This document shows positions 1 through 7,312 of a stretch of DNA of 13,267 nucleotides, in pieces; the first letter of the stretch is position 1; the number at the start of each line of letters is the position of its first letter. The notes below the pieces were generated by a model that saw only the letters and a program-made list of their open reading frames with translations, was not told the DNA's origin and searched no databases. The translations under genes and the position numbers were made by a program. This DNA comes from Planctomycetota bacterium (GTDB lineage Bacteria; Planctomycetota; Planctomycetia; Gemmatales; Gemmataceae): the NCBI GenBank assembly GCA_016200155.1, contig JACQFG010000163.1, positions 1 to 13,267 on the forward strand. The letters are read 5' to 3'.

Positions 1-312
1 GATATAGCGATCAACATCTATGATCGCGAAGGGATCGCCGCCTACACAGGCAACCTGGCTGACGTGGTCCTAGCTCGCTGCGATTGGCCTGGCGCGGAAA
101 AGCTGGCCCGCGAAGCATTGGAGCTGTCGGAAAAAATGGTCCACCGGCTGTTGACCGCCATTAACTGCCGACGCCTCGCCAAGGCCCTGGTGCGGCAAGG
201 CAAGCCCGCGGAGGCGCTGCCGTTCGCCTGCCGCGCGGTCGAGATTTTCACCCGGCTCGGCTCGACCGACCTCGAAGAGGCCCGCGCCGTCCTGGCGGAA
301 TGCGAAGGCTGA
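1..312 (+). CDS. TPR-like repeat protein, C-terminal fragment
   Basis: The reading frame is open from the first base and ends with TGA at 310-312, giving the last 103 residues of a gene that starts outside the window. The visible part is wholly helical, with two helix-turn-helix units of TPR type. The first has an L/A-rich helix, then DWPGAEKLAREALELSEK. The second has LAKALVRQGKPAEALPFACRAVEIF, quoted here only as the pattern LAKAL..QGKPAEAL. The spacing of small residues (A, G) and the 'G.P.EAL' turn are typical of tetratricopeptide repeats. TPR arrays usually bind proteins, and in large planctomycete genomes they often form the C-terminal half of multidomain signalling proteins. Without the N-terminus the function cannot be named. 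A GTG at 64 could be misread as a start, but the similarity of style upstream (residues 1-21) argues for a longer gene. Confidence 0.7.
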   Translation, partial: DIAINIYDREGIAAYTGNLADVVLARCDWPGAEKLAREALELSEKMVHRLLTAINCRRLAKALVRQGKPAEALPFACRAVEIFTRLGSTDLEEARAVLAECEG

Positions 313-327
313 CGCGGCCGGGCTGGC

Positions 328-356
328 TTGCGTCCTTTGCGCGGCGCGCGTATCAT
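328..356 (+). promoter_or_regulatory. Candidate sigma70-type promoter for the ribbon-helix-helix/ACDL pair
   Basis: TTGCGT at 328-333 and TATCAT at 351-356 are separated by exactly 17 bases. Transcription would start near 363, about 23 bases before the ATG at 386. The -10 box matches consensus at five of six bases; the -35 box keeps only TTG. It lies in the only gap between the TPR gene and the downstream pair, so the pair can be transcribed independently. This is a visual match only. Confidence 0.4.
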
Positions 357-385
357 GAAACCTGGCGAACTCACAGGAGCGATCC

Positions 386-667
386 ATGCCTACCCTTGTC
401 GTTGAGAATGTTCCGCCCGACGTCTACGAACAGTTGCAGCGCAGGGCGGCTGACGAAAAGAGAACGCTGCAAGCGGAGACGTTGCACCTGTTGGCAGAGG
501 CATTGGGCAGGCCGGCGCCGCGCGTGCCTGATTTGATCCCCTGCGAGGAAATCTCGGCGCCATTTGACATTCCGCGTTCCAGCGTGCCTGTCACGGTCGC
601 GGCATACGACGGGAAGAAACGCTGGCCTGATCCTCTCGACGAGGACGCGCCGGAGGCCGCGCAATGA
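386..667 (+). CDS. Ribbon-helix-helix antitoxin (FitA/VapB-like)
   Basis: This 93-residue protein starts MPTLVVENVPPDVYEQLQRR, the beta strand and first helix of a FitA/VapB-type ribbon-helix-helix DNA-binding domain. The second helix follows (about residues 28-43, TLQAETLHLLAEAL). Residues 45-93 are proline-rich and probably extended (EEISAPFDIPR at about 54-64), the usual form of an antitoxin tail that wraps its toxin. The start is fixed by AGGAG placed 6 bases upstream of the ATG. The stop overlaps the ATG of the next gene (ATGA, 664-667), indicating translational coupling. Such antitoxins normally bind their own promoter as dimers and repress it together with the toxin. The usual FitA partner is a PIN-domain ribonuclease, but the gene downstream is not one, which is the unusual feature here. 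The RHH assignment is firm; the antitoxin role rests on family and context. Confidence 0.82.
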   Translation: MPTLVVENVPPDVYEQLQRRAADEKRTLQAETLHLLAEALGRPAPRVPDLIPCEEISAPFDIPRSSVPVTVAAYDGKKRWPDPLDEDAPEAAQ

Positions 668-1173
668 TCTATGCTGCTCCCCCGGTGGACGAGCCGATTA
701 CCCAGGCAGACATCATCGATGGTTGTCCCCTTTTCGGCATCGAGGCGAAAGGGACGGCAAACGATCTGATCACGCCGCCTGCCCGGTGGGTTGAGCGCGT
801 AATCGTGCTGACGCAGGCGTGCGATCTTGCCCAAGCCAAAGCGACAAAGGTTGCCGTCGCCATTGTGCACGCGGCGCAGGATTTGGTCGACCGCGGGATC
901 ATGAAGGGCACAATAATTCGCGACCAGGTGAGACGCGGCTTGGTGTATGGCTGGTATTTCCTCCCCGCGGCGCCTGGCTCCATTGCAATACAGGAATCTC
1001 TCATTGACCTCCGCGATCTGCACACCGTCCCCCGCGCCGTTCTCGAGCGCTTGATTGCAGACGGAAAACGAGTGGGCCGTTTTCTATCTCCCTATCGAGA
1101 GCATCTTGCCCAACATTTCGCGATTACTTACATGCGGATCGGTTTGCCGGCGCCGTTCGAAAGCGAATCGTAG
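664..1173 (+). CDS. Unrecognised 'ACDL' protein paired with RHH antitoxin (candidate toxin)
   Basis: This 169-residue soluble protein overlaps the upstream antitoxin gene by 4 bases (ATGA). It contains a hydrophobic strand ending in VIVLTQACDLAQAK (about residues 46-59), then a second strand, VAVAIVHAAQDL. Next comes a segment with WYFLPAAP (about 97-104), then the strand-like SLIDLRDLHTVPRAVLERL (about 112-130). The C-terminal part, SPYREHLAQHF (about 142-152), carries basic and His residues. I see no PIN acidic tetrad, RelE/ParE fold pattern, GNAT motif or nucleotidyltransferase GSxxxR motif. Candidate polar residues for a catalytic site are C53/D54, D116/D119/H121, R145/H147 and H151. There is no signal peptide or membrane segment. 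Gene order and coupling copy a type II toxin-antitoxin operon, so a toxin role is the first hypothesis. The alternative is a conserved accessory protein of unknown role. Confidence 0.6.
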   Translation: MIYAAPPVDEPITQADIIDGCPLFGIEAKGTANDLITPPARWVERVIVLTQACDLAQAKATKVAVAIVHAAQDLVDRGIMKGTIIRDQVRRGLVYGWYFLPAAPGSIAIQESLIDLRDLHTVPRAVLERLIADGKRVGRFLSPYREHLAQHFAITYMRIGLPAPFESES

Positions 1174-1225
1174 TATTGATTCTGCGCATCTCCGACTACT
1201 GGCTGCAATGACAGCGTATCAGCCA

Positions 1226-1726
1226 TCACCACCACCAGCCGAACGCCAGCACCGCGAGGGTCGCCAAACTAACCACCGGCATGAACGGCCAGAACGGTTT
1301 GCCGCGCGCCAGCCAGGGGCCGATGAACATCGCGATCAGCTTGGCGGCGACGTAGAAGAGCACGACGAGAACCGGCGGCAATAGACTCGCGGCGGCGGCG
1401 AGAGCGGCGACGTCGGCGGGCGCCATGCGGAACAGGTAGCCGCAGCGCCCCCATGACATCAGCGAGAAGATCCTGATCAGGCCCCACTTGATGGCAACTG
1501 CTGGATTCGACGAATGGCCGTGGTAGGCATGATACACGTCAAAGAGCAGCATGGCGGCGATGAAGACGAGCCAGATCTCGACGAACTCGCGCTGCGCCGA
1601 CATTCGTTTCAGGTCGGACCAGGTGGCGACGGCAAAGGAGCCGAGCAGGAACGCCAGACCGAACTGCTGCCAGGCGGCCAATTGCAGCGACACGTTGACG
1701 CCATCGAGCCAGGTGGGAGGATTCAT
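1226..1726 (-). CDS. Membrane protein resembling A24 prepilin peptidases
   Basis: A 166-residue integral membrane protein with about five hydrophobic segments (roughly 20-36, 48-66, 78-91, 107-137 and 147-164). Two features recall the A24 (CpaA/PilD/FlaK) aspartyl prepilin peptidases. The first is an Asp after a membrane helix in ATWSDLKR (D38). The second is a later PADVAALAAAASLL (D105), followed by a helix pair and ARGKPFWPFMPVVSLATLAVL, which matches the 'ARGR..PFGPFLALGAL' end of that family. The usual GGGD/GxGD motif is reduced to APAD (102-105), so the active site is degenerate even though both aspartates are present. It starts 4 bases after the stop of the PIN-like toxin gene and is probably on the same transcript. 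No prepilin gene is visible. It may be a diverged or inactive peptidase; family membership is an inference. Confidence 0.55.
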   Translation of the reverse strand: MNPPTWLDGVNVSLQLAAWQQFGLAFLLGSFAVATWSDLKRMSAQREFVEIWLVFIAAMLLFDVYHAYHGHSSNPAVAIKWGLIRIFSLMSWGRCGYLFRMAPADVAALAAAASLLPPVLVVLFYVAAKLIAMFIGPWLARGKPFWPFMPVVSLATLAVLAFGWWW

Positions 1727-1730
1727 GGGA

Positions 1731-2093
1731 TCAGCGCCAGTGGTTCAGCACAATGTACTCATTCGCGATCGGCACGTTCGCCGCTTCGAGCTTGCGAATG
1801 GCAGTCACGATGCCCTTGGAGGTCAAGTTGCGCGTGGAGTCGTGTTCGCGGCGAACAACAAGGATGCCGGGATGAAGGCCTTGTGCTTCCGCGATGAGTT
1901 GATGTAATTCGTCGTAATCGTCGTAATTTGCGGTCAGGGAAACACGGTCGTCGCGAATCGCGGTGGTGAGTTGCACAGGATCGGACCGACCGAGCATGCC
2001 GACCGAAGCCGGACGCTCCACATCATGACCGGCCTTCTGCAGGAGGCGTATCAACAAATCGGAAGACAGGTCTTCATCGAGGTAGATCCTCAT
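1731..2093 (-). CDS. PIN-like toxin, DUF5615 family
   Basis: A 120-residue protein starting MRIYLDEDLS, the signature of DUF5615/Mut7-C-like PIN-fold toxins. D6 and D8 form the first acidic site. TANYDDYDELH (about 54-64) is the later 'T.N/D.DF' site, with D58/D59. Strand GILVVRREHDS (about 76-86) matches the family's 'GIIVLR' strand. The length is typical of the family. The expected activity is metal-dependent RNA cleavage, neutralised by the antitoxin encoded immediately upstream. The ATG overlaps the antitoxin stop by 4 bases (2090-2093), so the two are translationally coupled and made in a fixed ratio. Nothing looks truncated. The family call is confident; the RNase activity is from family knowledge. 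Confidence 0.85.
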   Translation of the reverse strand: MRIYLDEDLSSDLLIRLLQKAGHDVERPASVGMLGRSDPVQLTTAIRDDRVSLTANYDDYDELHQLIAEAQGLHPGILVVRREHDSTRNLTSKGIVTAIRKLEAANVPIANEYIVLNHWR

Positions 2094-2428
2094 AAGTCGA
2101 GCTGGGCGCGCTCCTGGGGAGACATCGGTCGGTACTTTCCACCCGGTTTGTCCAGGCCGATCGCTTTCATGAAACGCTCTTCTCGGTCGAAATCTTCCTT
2201 GATCTCGGGTGGATCACTTTGGCAATAGGCAATCGCCTCCTGGACGGCTTCGAGCGGCACATCATAATCGGCCGCGATTTCCTCGGGCGTCCTCGGTTCT
2301 TCGGCACTCATGAACATGCCGAAAAGCGTTCGGGCGCGAATGCGTCTGCCGCGAATGGAGAGTTGCTTAAGCTTGGACTTCGGATCCCGCTCCAGGTATT
2401 TCCAGGTTGTAGTCGTAGGTTCGCTCAT
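2090..2428 (-). CDS. DUF433 antitoxin
   Basis: A 112-residue protein with a DUF433 core. 'LSIRGRRIRARTLFG' (about 23-37) corresponds to the family's 'IRGTRI.V' strand and helix. RTPEEIAADYDVPLEAV (about 46-62) is the conserved 'TPEEIA.DYP.LT.E.V' helix-turn-helix-like stretch, followed by EAIAYCQ (64-70). The charged C-terminal tail (71-112) probably binds the toxin. DUF433 proteins are the usual antitoxin partners of DUF5615 PIN-like toxins, and that toxin follows with a 4-base overlap. I chose the ATG at 2428 because the DUF433 domain fits 112 residues well. A much longer open frame upstream runs antisense to the giant gene and has no protein character. TACAAT lies 6 bases before this ATG and no Shine-Dalgarno is visible. 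Confidence 0.82.
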   Translation of the reverse strand: MSEPTTTTWKYLERDPKSKLKQLSIRGRRIRARTLFGMFMSAEEPRTPEEIAADYDVPLEAVQEAIAYCQSDPPEIKEDFDREERFMKAIGLDKPGGKYRPMSPQERAQLDL

Positions 2429-2434
2429 GCCTGA

Positions 2435-2518
2435 ATTGTACCCGATTCCAGCGCAGCGAGAAAGCCGTTTTTCGCGCGGCAAATCACCCTCCCGGCTGCC
2501 GCCCGCAGTTGCCATAAT
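2435..2518. promoter_or_regulatory. Divergent promoter region, possible leaderless starts on both sides
   Basis: This gap separates the DUF433 antitoxin (- strand) from the giant gene (+ strand). On the - strand TACAAT (complement of 2435-2440) ends 6 bases before the ATG at 2428. On the + strand CATAAT (2513-2518) also ends 6 bases before the ATG at 2525. Neither start has a Shine-Dalgarno sequence. A -10 box ending 6 bases from the ATG places the transcription start at or next to the A of the start codon, as in leaderless mRNAs. No convincing -35 box was seen on either strand. Confidence 0.35.
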
Positions 2519-2524
2519 AACCGC

Positions 2525-5500
2525 ATGAAGCTGCAAGTCGGCGAACGACTGGAGGGGGCGGGGCCGGAGCACCAGCCCGGCGGGTATGTCATCACCTCCA
2601 TCGTTCGCGAAACGCCCTGGCATGGCGTCTACACCGGCAAGAAGATCTTCTACAACTTCGACTTCACCGCCAAGCGTGTTCGCGAGACCGATGAACTCGA
2701 ATGGCTCGACGTCTTCATCCGCACCAATCGCTATCCGATTCTCGACGACCCGGCTTACGTTCAGCAGCGCCGCGCGTTGGCGCGCGCGGAAGTGCGGGCC
2801 ATCCTCGGCAATCGGCATTCCAACCTCTGGCCCGAACCACTCGATCTTTTGGAGATCGACAACACGCGCGATCGCTTTGCCTTCGCGGACAACCAGCGCG
2901 GCAACGAGCCGGTCGTCGTCTACACCCGGCCGCAGGGGCGCTTCACCGCGGACTGGCAGCAGCAGATTCTGCCGATCTCGTCGGTGCTGTCGGTGCTGGC
3001 GGAATTGTTGGAGTTCCTCAAACAGGCGCACGCGGAAGGATTGCTGCTGCTCGGGCTGGGACCGGCGTCGCTGCTCATCGATGCCAGTGATCGCATTCAC
3101 TACATCGGCACCGAGATGGTGCTCGCCCAGCAGAGTCCATTGCTCAAGGATGCGACGCCGGCCGCCGTCTGGCAGCGGCTCTTCCCCGCCGACCGTTTCA
3201 CGCGCGGTTATGCGGCGCCGGAGTGCTTCGACCCGGCGAAACGTCCCGACGCCCGCGCCGACCTTTACGCCTGGGGCACGTTCGCGTTCAGCTTGATCGC
3301 CGGCATCGATCTGATCAAGATCGCCCACGAGCAGGGCCGGCCGTGGATCGACTTCAATGAAGCGCACTGGAAACAGCTCGAGAAGATGCTGACGCAGTTG
3401 CCGCGCAATGCTCTGACCCTGTGGGCCGAACAGCTCGGCGTCGAGCCGGCCGGCTTCCTGCAGGATTGGCCGCGGAACTTTCTGACCGCATTTCGCTTGC
3501 TGCTCAGTCGCGATCCGACGCGCCGGCCGCGCACCGTGGCGGACCTGCTGACGTGGGTGGTCAGTCCGCCGCCGCCGCCGGTCGCGGGAGTGATCGCGTT
3601 GCACACTGATGCGGACATGGCCAAACTGCTGATCGATTGCGCCGGCGCCGACACGGGACTGGAAATGACCGTGCAATGCAGCCGCCACGCGCCGGCCCAG
3701 GATGTCACCGTAGGCACTAAGGTTGCCGAGGGCCCGCTGCGTCCGCAGTTGGACCTGCGCAAGCTGCCGTTGACCACCGATCCGATCTACTACACCGTCT
3801 TCACGCGGCGCAAGCAGGGGAATGATTACGTCCATTCCCCAGGAATCGGCGCCCATCTCTGGCAGCCGACGGAGCAGAACCTGCGCACGTGGATCGAGGA
3901 GCAGGCCGCCGGCGCGCTCGACGGGCAGCAAATCCCGCCGCGCGTCAGCATGGTGCTCGGCGTCGTCGACGTGCGCTCGGCCACGGAAAGCCTGCTCGCC
4001 TCGCCGGTGCCGCGCGTGCGCGCCTGGGGATTGCGGCGCGTCGAGCAGATGATGCGGACGCAAGGGCGCACCGAGGCGCTCGAATCGCTGCTGTGGCGAT
4101 TCCTGGCCGACCCGAACGTCGAGGTGCGTCAGTCCGCCGCGACGACGCTGTGGACCTTTCATCCGCAGAAAACCGATGCGCTCCTGCTGCGGCTCGTCGA
4201 GGCGCTCGAGGCCTTGCCGGTCGATGCTCCGGTCCCGCTCATGCACTTCCTGCGGCAACTGCAATTGCCCGAGGAGCGCATTCGCGGCGTCTGGCAGCAG
4301 GTCGAATCAAAGCGGCCGACGGAATGTCCGATCTGCCGCAAGACCTTGACGATCGGCAGTCGGACATCGCACCTTCAGACGGAGCATGGCTACCTCTATT
4401 ACCAGGGAGATCTGCTGCCGGCGTCGGCGGTGTTCGCGCATCTGTGGGAACGCGCGTTTCAGCAGCAGGATCGGCACGCCCATGAAGAACTCGTCGGCAT
4501 GTACACGAACTTGCCGGAGACGCGCAATAATCCGACGGCGGCCGCCAACCGCTATGTCGCCGACCTGCGCGAGTACCTCCTGGGCGAGACGAAGACGGGG
4601 CTCGCGAAGAATATTCCGATTGCGTTGCCGTACGAATCGGTGGTCGCGTATCAGACGAACCTGCGGCTCAGCAAGCTGTTTCTGCCGATCGCGCGGCAGC
4701 TGCTGGGCTCGCCGCAGCGTCGCCTGCGCGACCTCGGCGCGCAGAGCGTGCTGCCCTACCTGCTGGAAAGCCTGCCGGTACGGGTCACGGTGGAGGATGT
4801 GCGCCGGCGGTTGAACACGGTGTGCGGCGACCTGGATCACACTGATTTGCAGATCGAGCTGTGCCGACAGCTCGGCCAGCAGGGCATCGATCAAAACGTC
4901 GTCGGCGCCTGCATCGCGCAGTTGCAGGACGAACGGCTCGTCGTTTGCTCCGAATGCAAGTCGGAAGTCCAGATGCGCGACTTCGAGCTCCACCTGCGGC
5001 GCGCGCATCAGATTTTTCAGTTCCGCGGCACGCGCAAGCCCTACGTCGACATCCGCGAATCGATGCTGAAGGCGGTATGCACGCCGCCTGCGGATGTTGC
5101 GGCATGGAAAAGCCTGGAGGCCCTCGCCGCGGACAAGCATCCGCAAGAGACCGAGCGGTTCCTGGTTGCGTGGCTCTACCAGTACATCAAGGAAGTGCCG
5201 GTCGATCAGCGCGGCATGACGATGACGGCGGTCACGGAACTTTTGATCGCGGCGGGGGCGGCAGATCGATTGCTGAGCGTGTTCGTTGGGCCCAGCAAGA
5301 ACGCCTCGTGGGAACAGCTCGGATACCACATCGCGCTGGAGTTGATCGGCCGACTGCCCGGCCCGGTGCCTGCAACGACCTTGCCATTGCTGCTGCCGCT
5401 GCTTGACAACAAGGACCTGCCGAGGCGATCCCGCGAGAATGCGGTGCTGGCAATGCTGCGTGCGCTCGGCAAGGACAGCCCGCAGTTGGCCGACGTGTTG

Positions 5501-7306
5501 CGCGCCTACGTCGCGCAGAGCAGCAAGAAGCGCGGCGTCGAGAAGCTGCAGCAGCTCGAACAGCGGTTCGGCCACGCTCCGATGCTCGATCGCGTGACGC
5601 AGGAGATCGACGGCGAAATCCGCATGAGCTGTCCGCGCTGCCCGACGGAGCTGCGCAAGAAAGAGATGGTCGGCCATCTGTGGGACAAGCATCACCTGGT
5701 GCTGGACGGCGAGCGCGTGCGCGAACCGTGGCGCGTCATCGAGGACTGGGTCGTCGATTACGGGCTCGAAAAAGATCCGGCGGTGTTGCAGCGTTGCCGG
5801 GAGCTGGCGGCGAAGGACGATCCGCAGACCGGGCTGGCGAAGCTGCAGCGTCTGCTGTATCGCCGCGGCTTGCGCGATCGCGACCTGCTGTTCGAGCTGC
5901 GCGCGCTGGTGAAATCGCGAAAATCGACGCTGTGCCCCCATTGCTGCGCGACGATGCCCATCGCCGATCGGCCGGCCGTCGATCCCTTGAAGCTCGACGG
6001 AGGCCGCCTGCACGGTTATGGCTATGTTGCGGAGGTGCGCGAAGGAGGCCTGGTACCGTCGCTGCGTCTGGAGTCGCCTGATGCGATTCTGTTCAATGCG
6101 CGGGAGCCGGGCCGAACCATGACGCGCCTGGGCGGCATCCTGCTGTTCGTGATTCCGGTGATGGGGATCGTGTATTTTCTCACGCGTCTGGTCCCGCTCG
6201 AGGTGCCCGCGGTCGTCAGCGCCGCCGTGGCCGTCGGGGTCGGACTGCTCTGGACGGGGTTCTTGTTCCTGGCCTGGCCGAGTCCGGGGCCGGCGCGGCT
6301 GCGGCTGGTGAAAGCAGTCTGGAACCTGCTCGTTCCCGAAATCCTGCGCGAGAAAAAGAAGGGCCGCAAGGCGTGGAACTTCCTGCATGGCTTGATGGAG
6401 CTGTCCGACGAGCTGGCGCACTTCAAGCTGAACGAGGACCTGCTGCTCGATTGCTGCGAGAAGGCGAGCGACGCGGGCGTCTCCGATCCCTGGGCGTGCA
6501 TCTGCCTGGCGAGGCTCAGCCGACGTTACCTCGCCGATCGGCGCGATCACGGCGAACCCTGGGATGACTTTGTCCTGACCCTGGCGAGCGAGTGTTTCAA
6601 GGGGAAGCTGCCGCTGTCTTTTCTGAGCGATCTGCTGGCCAACTTTCACGGAGCCGAACGCTCGGCCTGGAGCAAGAGCGATCTCAATCGGCTGCCGATA
6701 TTGATCGCCCATCAGGCGTTTTCCGCCGATGTTGACGTCGACGACTGGTTCAACCTGGGCCGAGCGTTTCCCGTGCTGAACGTGGTGCTGAATCTTGAGG
6801 CGCGCTTCCAATGGCTGCAGTTTCATGCGCTGTGGGTCCAGCGCAATCGCAAGCCGTGGGAGGCCGCCGGCGCCGCGGTCAACATGCTCGACCTGGCGAA
6901 ATCGCCCCGGTCGGTCGAGGAGCTGCTGTCGTTCTATCCGGACGTGCTGCTTTACGTCGCCAAGGCGAATCTCGTGATCGGCGGCAAGGGCGTCTGGATC
7001 GAGGGCGTGTGCGTCACCGGCTACCAGATCGGCACCGAGATCTTCGTCCAGCGCGGCGAGCGCGGCCACGAATTGAAGATCGGCACGCTGAGCATCCGCT
7101 GCACGGAAAACCCCCGGCCCTACCTCGACGAGATTCGCCGCTGGCTGCGCTGGTATTTTCTGGAGTTCCTGCCGACGGTGTCCAGCAAGCCGCGCCCGCT
7201 GACGGAGAGTCGGCACCGCATGTGGCCGCTGGACAAGGTCGCCTGCCCGGAATGTGTTCGGTTGCTGGTAGCGTGCCCGGGGGATCTGGGGGTGGGGTTG
7301 AAGTAA
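2525..7306 (+). CDS. Giant pseudokinase / zinc-finger helical-repeat membrane protein
   Basis: A 1593-residue protein with no family I can name as a whole. Residues 20-345 resemble a Ser/Thr kinase: GVYTG loop (34-38), FTAKRV (47-52), RGYAAPEC (227-234, APE motif) and DARADLYAWGTFAFSLIAG (242-260, helix F). The catalytic HRDxKPxN stretch is GLGPASLLI (177-185) and DFG is replaced near HYIGTE (192-197), so it should be a pseudokinase. A PPPPP linker (348-352) leads to a beta-rich, perhaps FN3-like segment (354-447). A helical, HEAT-like solenoid follows (480-1135). It carries three C2H2-type motifs with the same C-x2-C-x11-H-x4-H spacing (601-621, 808-828, 1036-1056) and a half-motif CPHC (1137-1140). 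Two membrane helices form a hairpin (1199-1221, 1227-1251), so both ends are probably cytoplasmic. Residues 1260-1480 are helical, and 1480-1550 look beta-rich. A CPEC (1574-1577) lies near the end. The start lacks a Shine-Dalgarno but has CATAAT 6 bases upstream. The role may be a membrane-bound scaffold in signalling; this is inference. Confidence 0.85.
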   Translation: MKLQVGERLEGAGPEHQPGGYVITSIVRETPWHGVYTGKKIFYNFDFTAKRVRETDELEWLDVFIRTNRYPILDDPAYVQQRRALARAEVRAILGNRHSNLWPEPLDLLEIDNTRDRFAFADNQRGNEPVVVYTRPQGRFTADWQQQILPISSVLSVLAELLEFLKQAHAEGLLLLGLGPASLLIDASDRIHYIGTEMVLAQQSPLLKDATPAAVWQRLFPADRFTRGYAAPECFDPAKRPDARADLYAWGTFAFSLIAGIDLIKIAHEQGRPWIDFNEAHWKQLEKMLTQLPRNALTLWAEQLGVEPAGFLQDWPRNFLTAFRLLLSRDPTRRPRTVADLLTWVVSPPPPPVAGVIALHTDADMAKLLIDCAGADTGLEMTVQCSRHAPAQDVTVGTKVAEGPLRPQLDLRKLPLTTDPIYYTVFTRRKQGNDYVHSPGIGAHLWQPTEQNLRTWIEEQAAGALDGQQIPPRVSMVLGVVDVRSATESLLASPVPRVRAWGLRRVEQMMRTQGRTEALESLLWRFLADPNVEVRQSAATTLWTFHPQKTDALLLRLVEALEALPVDAPVPLMHFLRQLQLPEERIRGVWQQVESKRPTECPICRKTLTIGSRTSHLQTEHGYLYYQGDLLPASAVFAHLWERAFQQQDRHAHEELVGMYTNLPETRNNPTAAANRYVADLREYLLGETKTGLAKNIPIALPYESVVAYQTNLRLSKLFLPIARQLLGSPQRRLRDLGAQSVLPYLLESLPVRVTVEDVRRRLNTVCGDLDHTDLQIELCRQLGQQGIDQNVVGACIAQLQDERLVVCSECKSEVQMRDFELHLRRAHQIFQFRGTRKPYVDIRESMLKAVCTPPADVAAWKSLEALAADKHPQETERFLVAWLYQYIKEVPVDQRGMTMTAVTELLIAAGAADRLLSVFVGPSKNASWEQLGYHIALELIGRLPGPVPATTLPLLLPLLDNKDLPRRSRENAVLAMLRALGKDSPQLADVLRAYVAQSSKKRGVEKLQQLEQRFGHAPMLDRVTQEIDGEIRMSCPRCPTELRKKEMVGHLWDKHHLVLDGERVREPWRVIEDWVVDYGLEKDPAVLQRCRELAAKDDPQTGLAKLQRLLYRRGLRDRDLLFELRALVKSRKSTLCPHCCATMPIADRPAVDPLKLDGGRLHGYGYVAEVREGGLVPSLRLESPDAILFNAREPGRTMTRLGGILLFVIPVMGIVYFLTRLVPLEVPAVVSAAVAVGVGLLWTGFLFLAWPSPGPARLRLVKAVWNLLVPEILREKKKGRKAWNFLHGLMELSDELAHFKLNEDLLLDCCEKASDAGVSDPWACICLARLSRRYLADRRDHGEPWDDFVLTLASECFKGKLPLSFLSDLLANFHGAERSAWSKSDLNRLPILIAHQAFSADVDVDDWFNLGRAFPVLNVVLNLEARFQWLQFHALWVQRNRKPWEAAGAAVNMLDLAKSPRSVEELLSFYPDVLLYVAKANLVIGGKGVWIEGVCVTGYQIGTEIFVQRGERGHELKIGTLSIRCTENPRPYLDEIRRWLRWYFLEFLPTVSSKPRPLTESRHRMWPLDKVACPECVRLLVACPGDLGVGLK
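4325..5947 (+). repeat. Diverged protein-level tandem repeat with C2H2 fingers
   Basis: Within the giant gene, the unit 'C-x2-C-x11-H-x4-H, then a strand with Gly, then a helix' occurs at residues 601, 808 and 1036, that is every 207 and 228 residues. The post-finger segments are alike: HGYLYYQGDLLP, HQIFQFRGTRKP and HHLVLDGERVREP each place a Gly about 6-7 residues after the last His. The rest of each unit is helical, about 180 residues. A fourth, degenerate copy starts at CPHC (residue 1137) and lacks the two His; after it the sequence moves into the membrane hairpin. The repeats are diverged at nucleotide level, so the duplication is old. Confidence 0.7.
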
Positions 7307-7312
7307 GGCGAG

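Noticed and set aside
1201..1224. GGCTG...CAGCC inverted repeat in the convergent gap at 1174-1225
   Set aside because: A 5-bp stem with a 14-base loop and no T-run is too weak to call a terminator.
2429..4264. N-terminal part of a 724-codon - strand frame leading into the DUF433 gene
   Set aside because: Only the last 112 residues have family character. The rest is antisense to the kinase-like region and low in complexity, so I placed the start at 2428.
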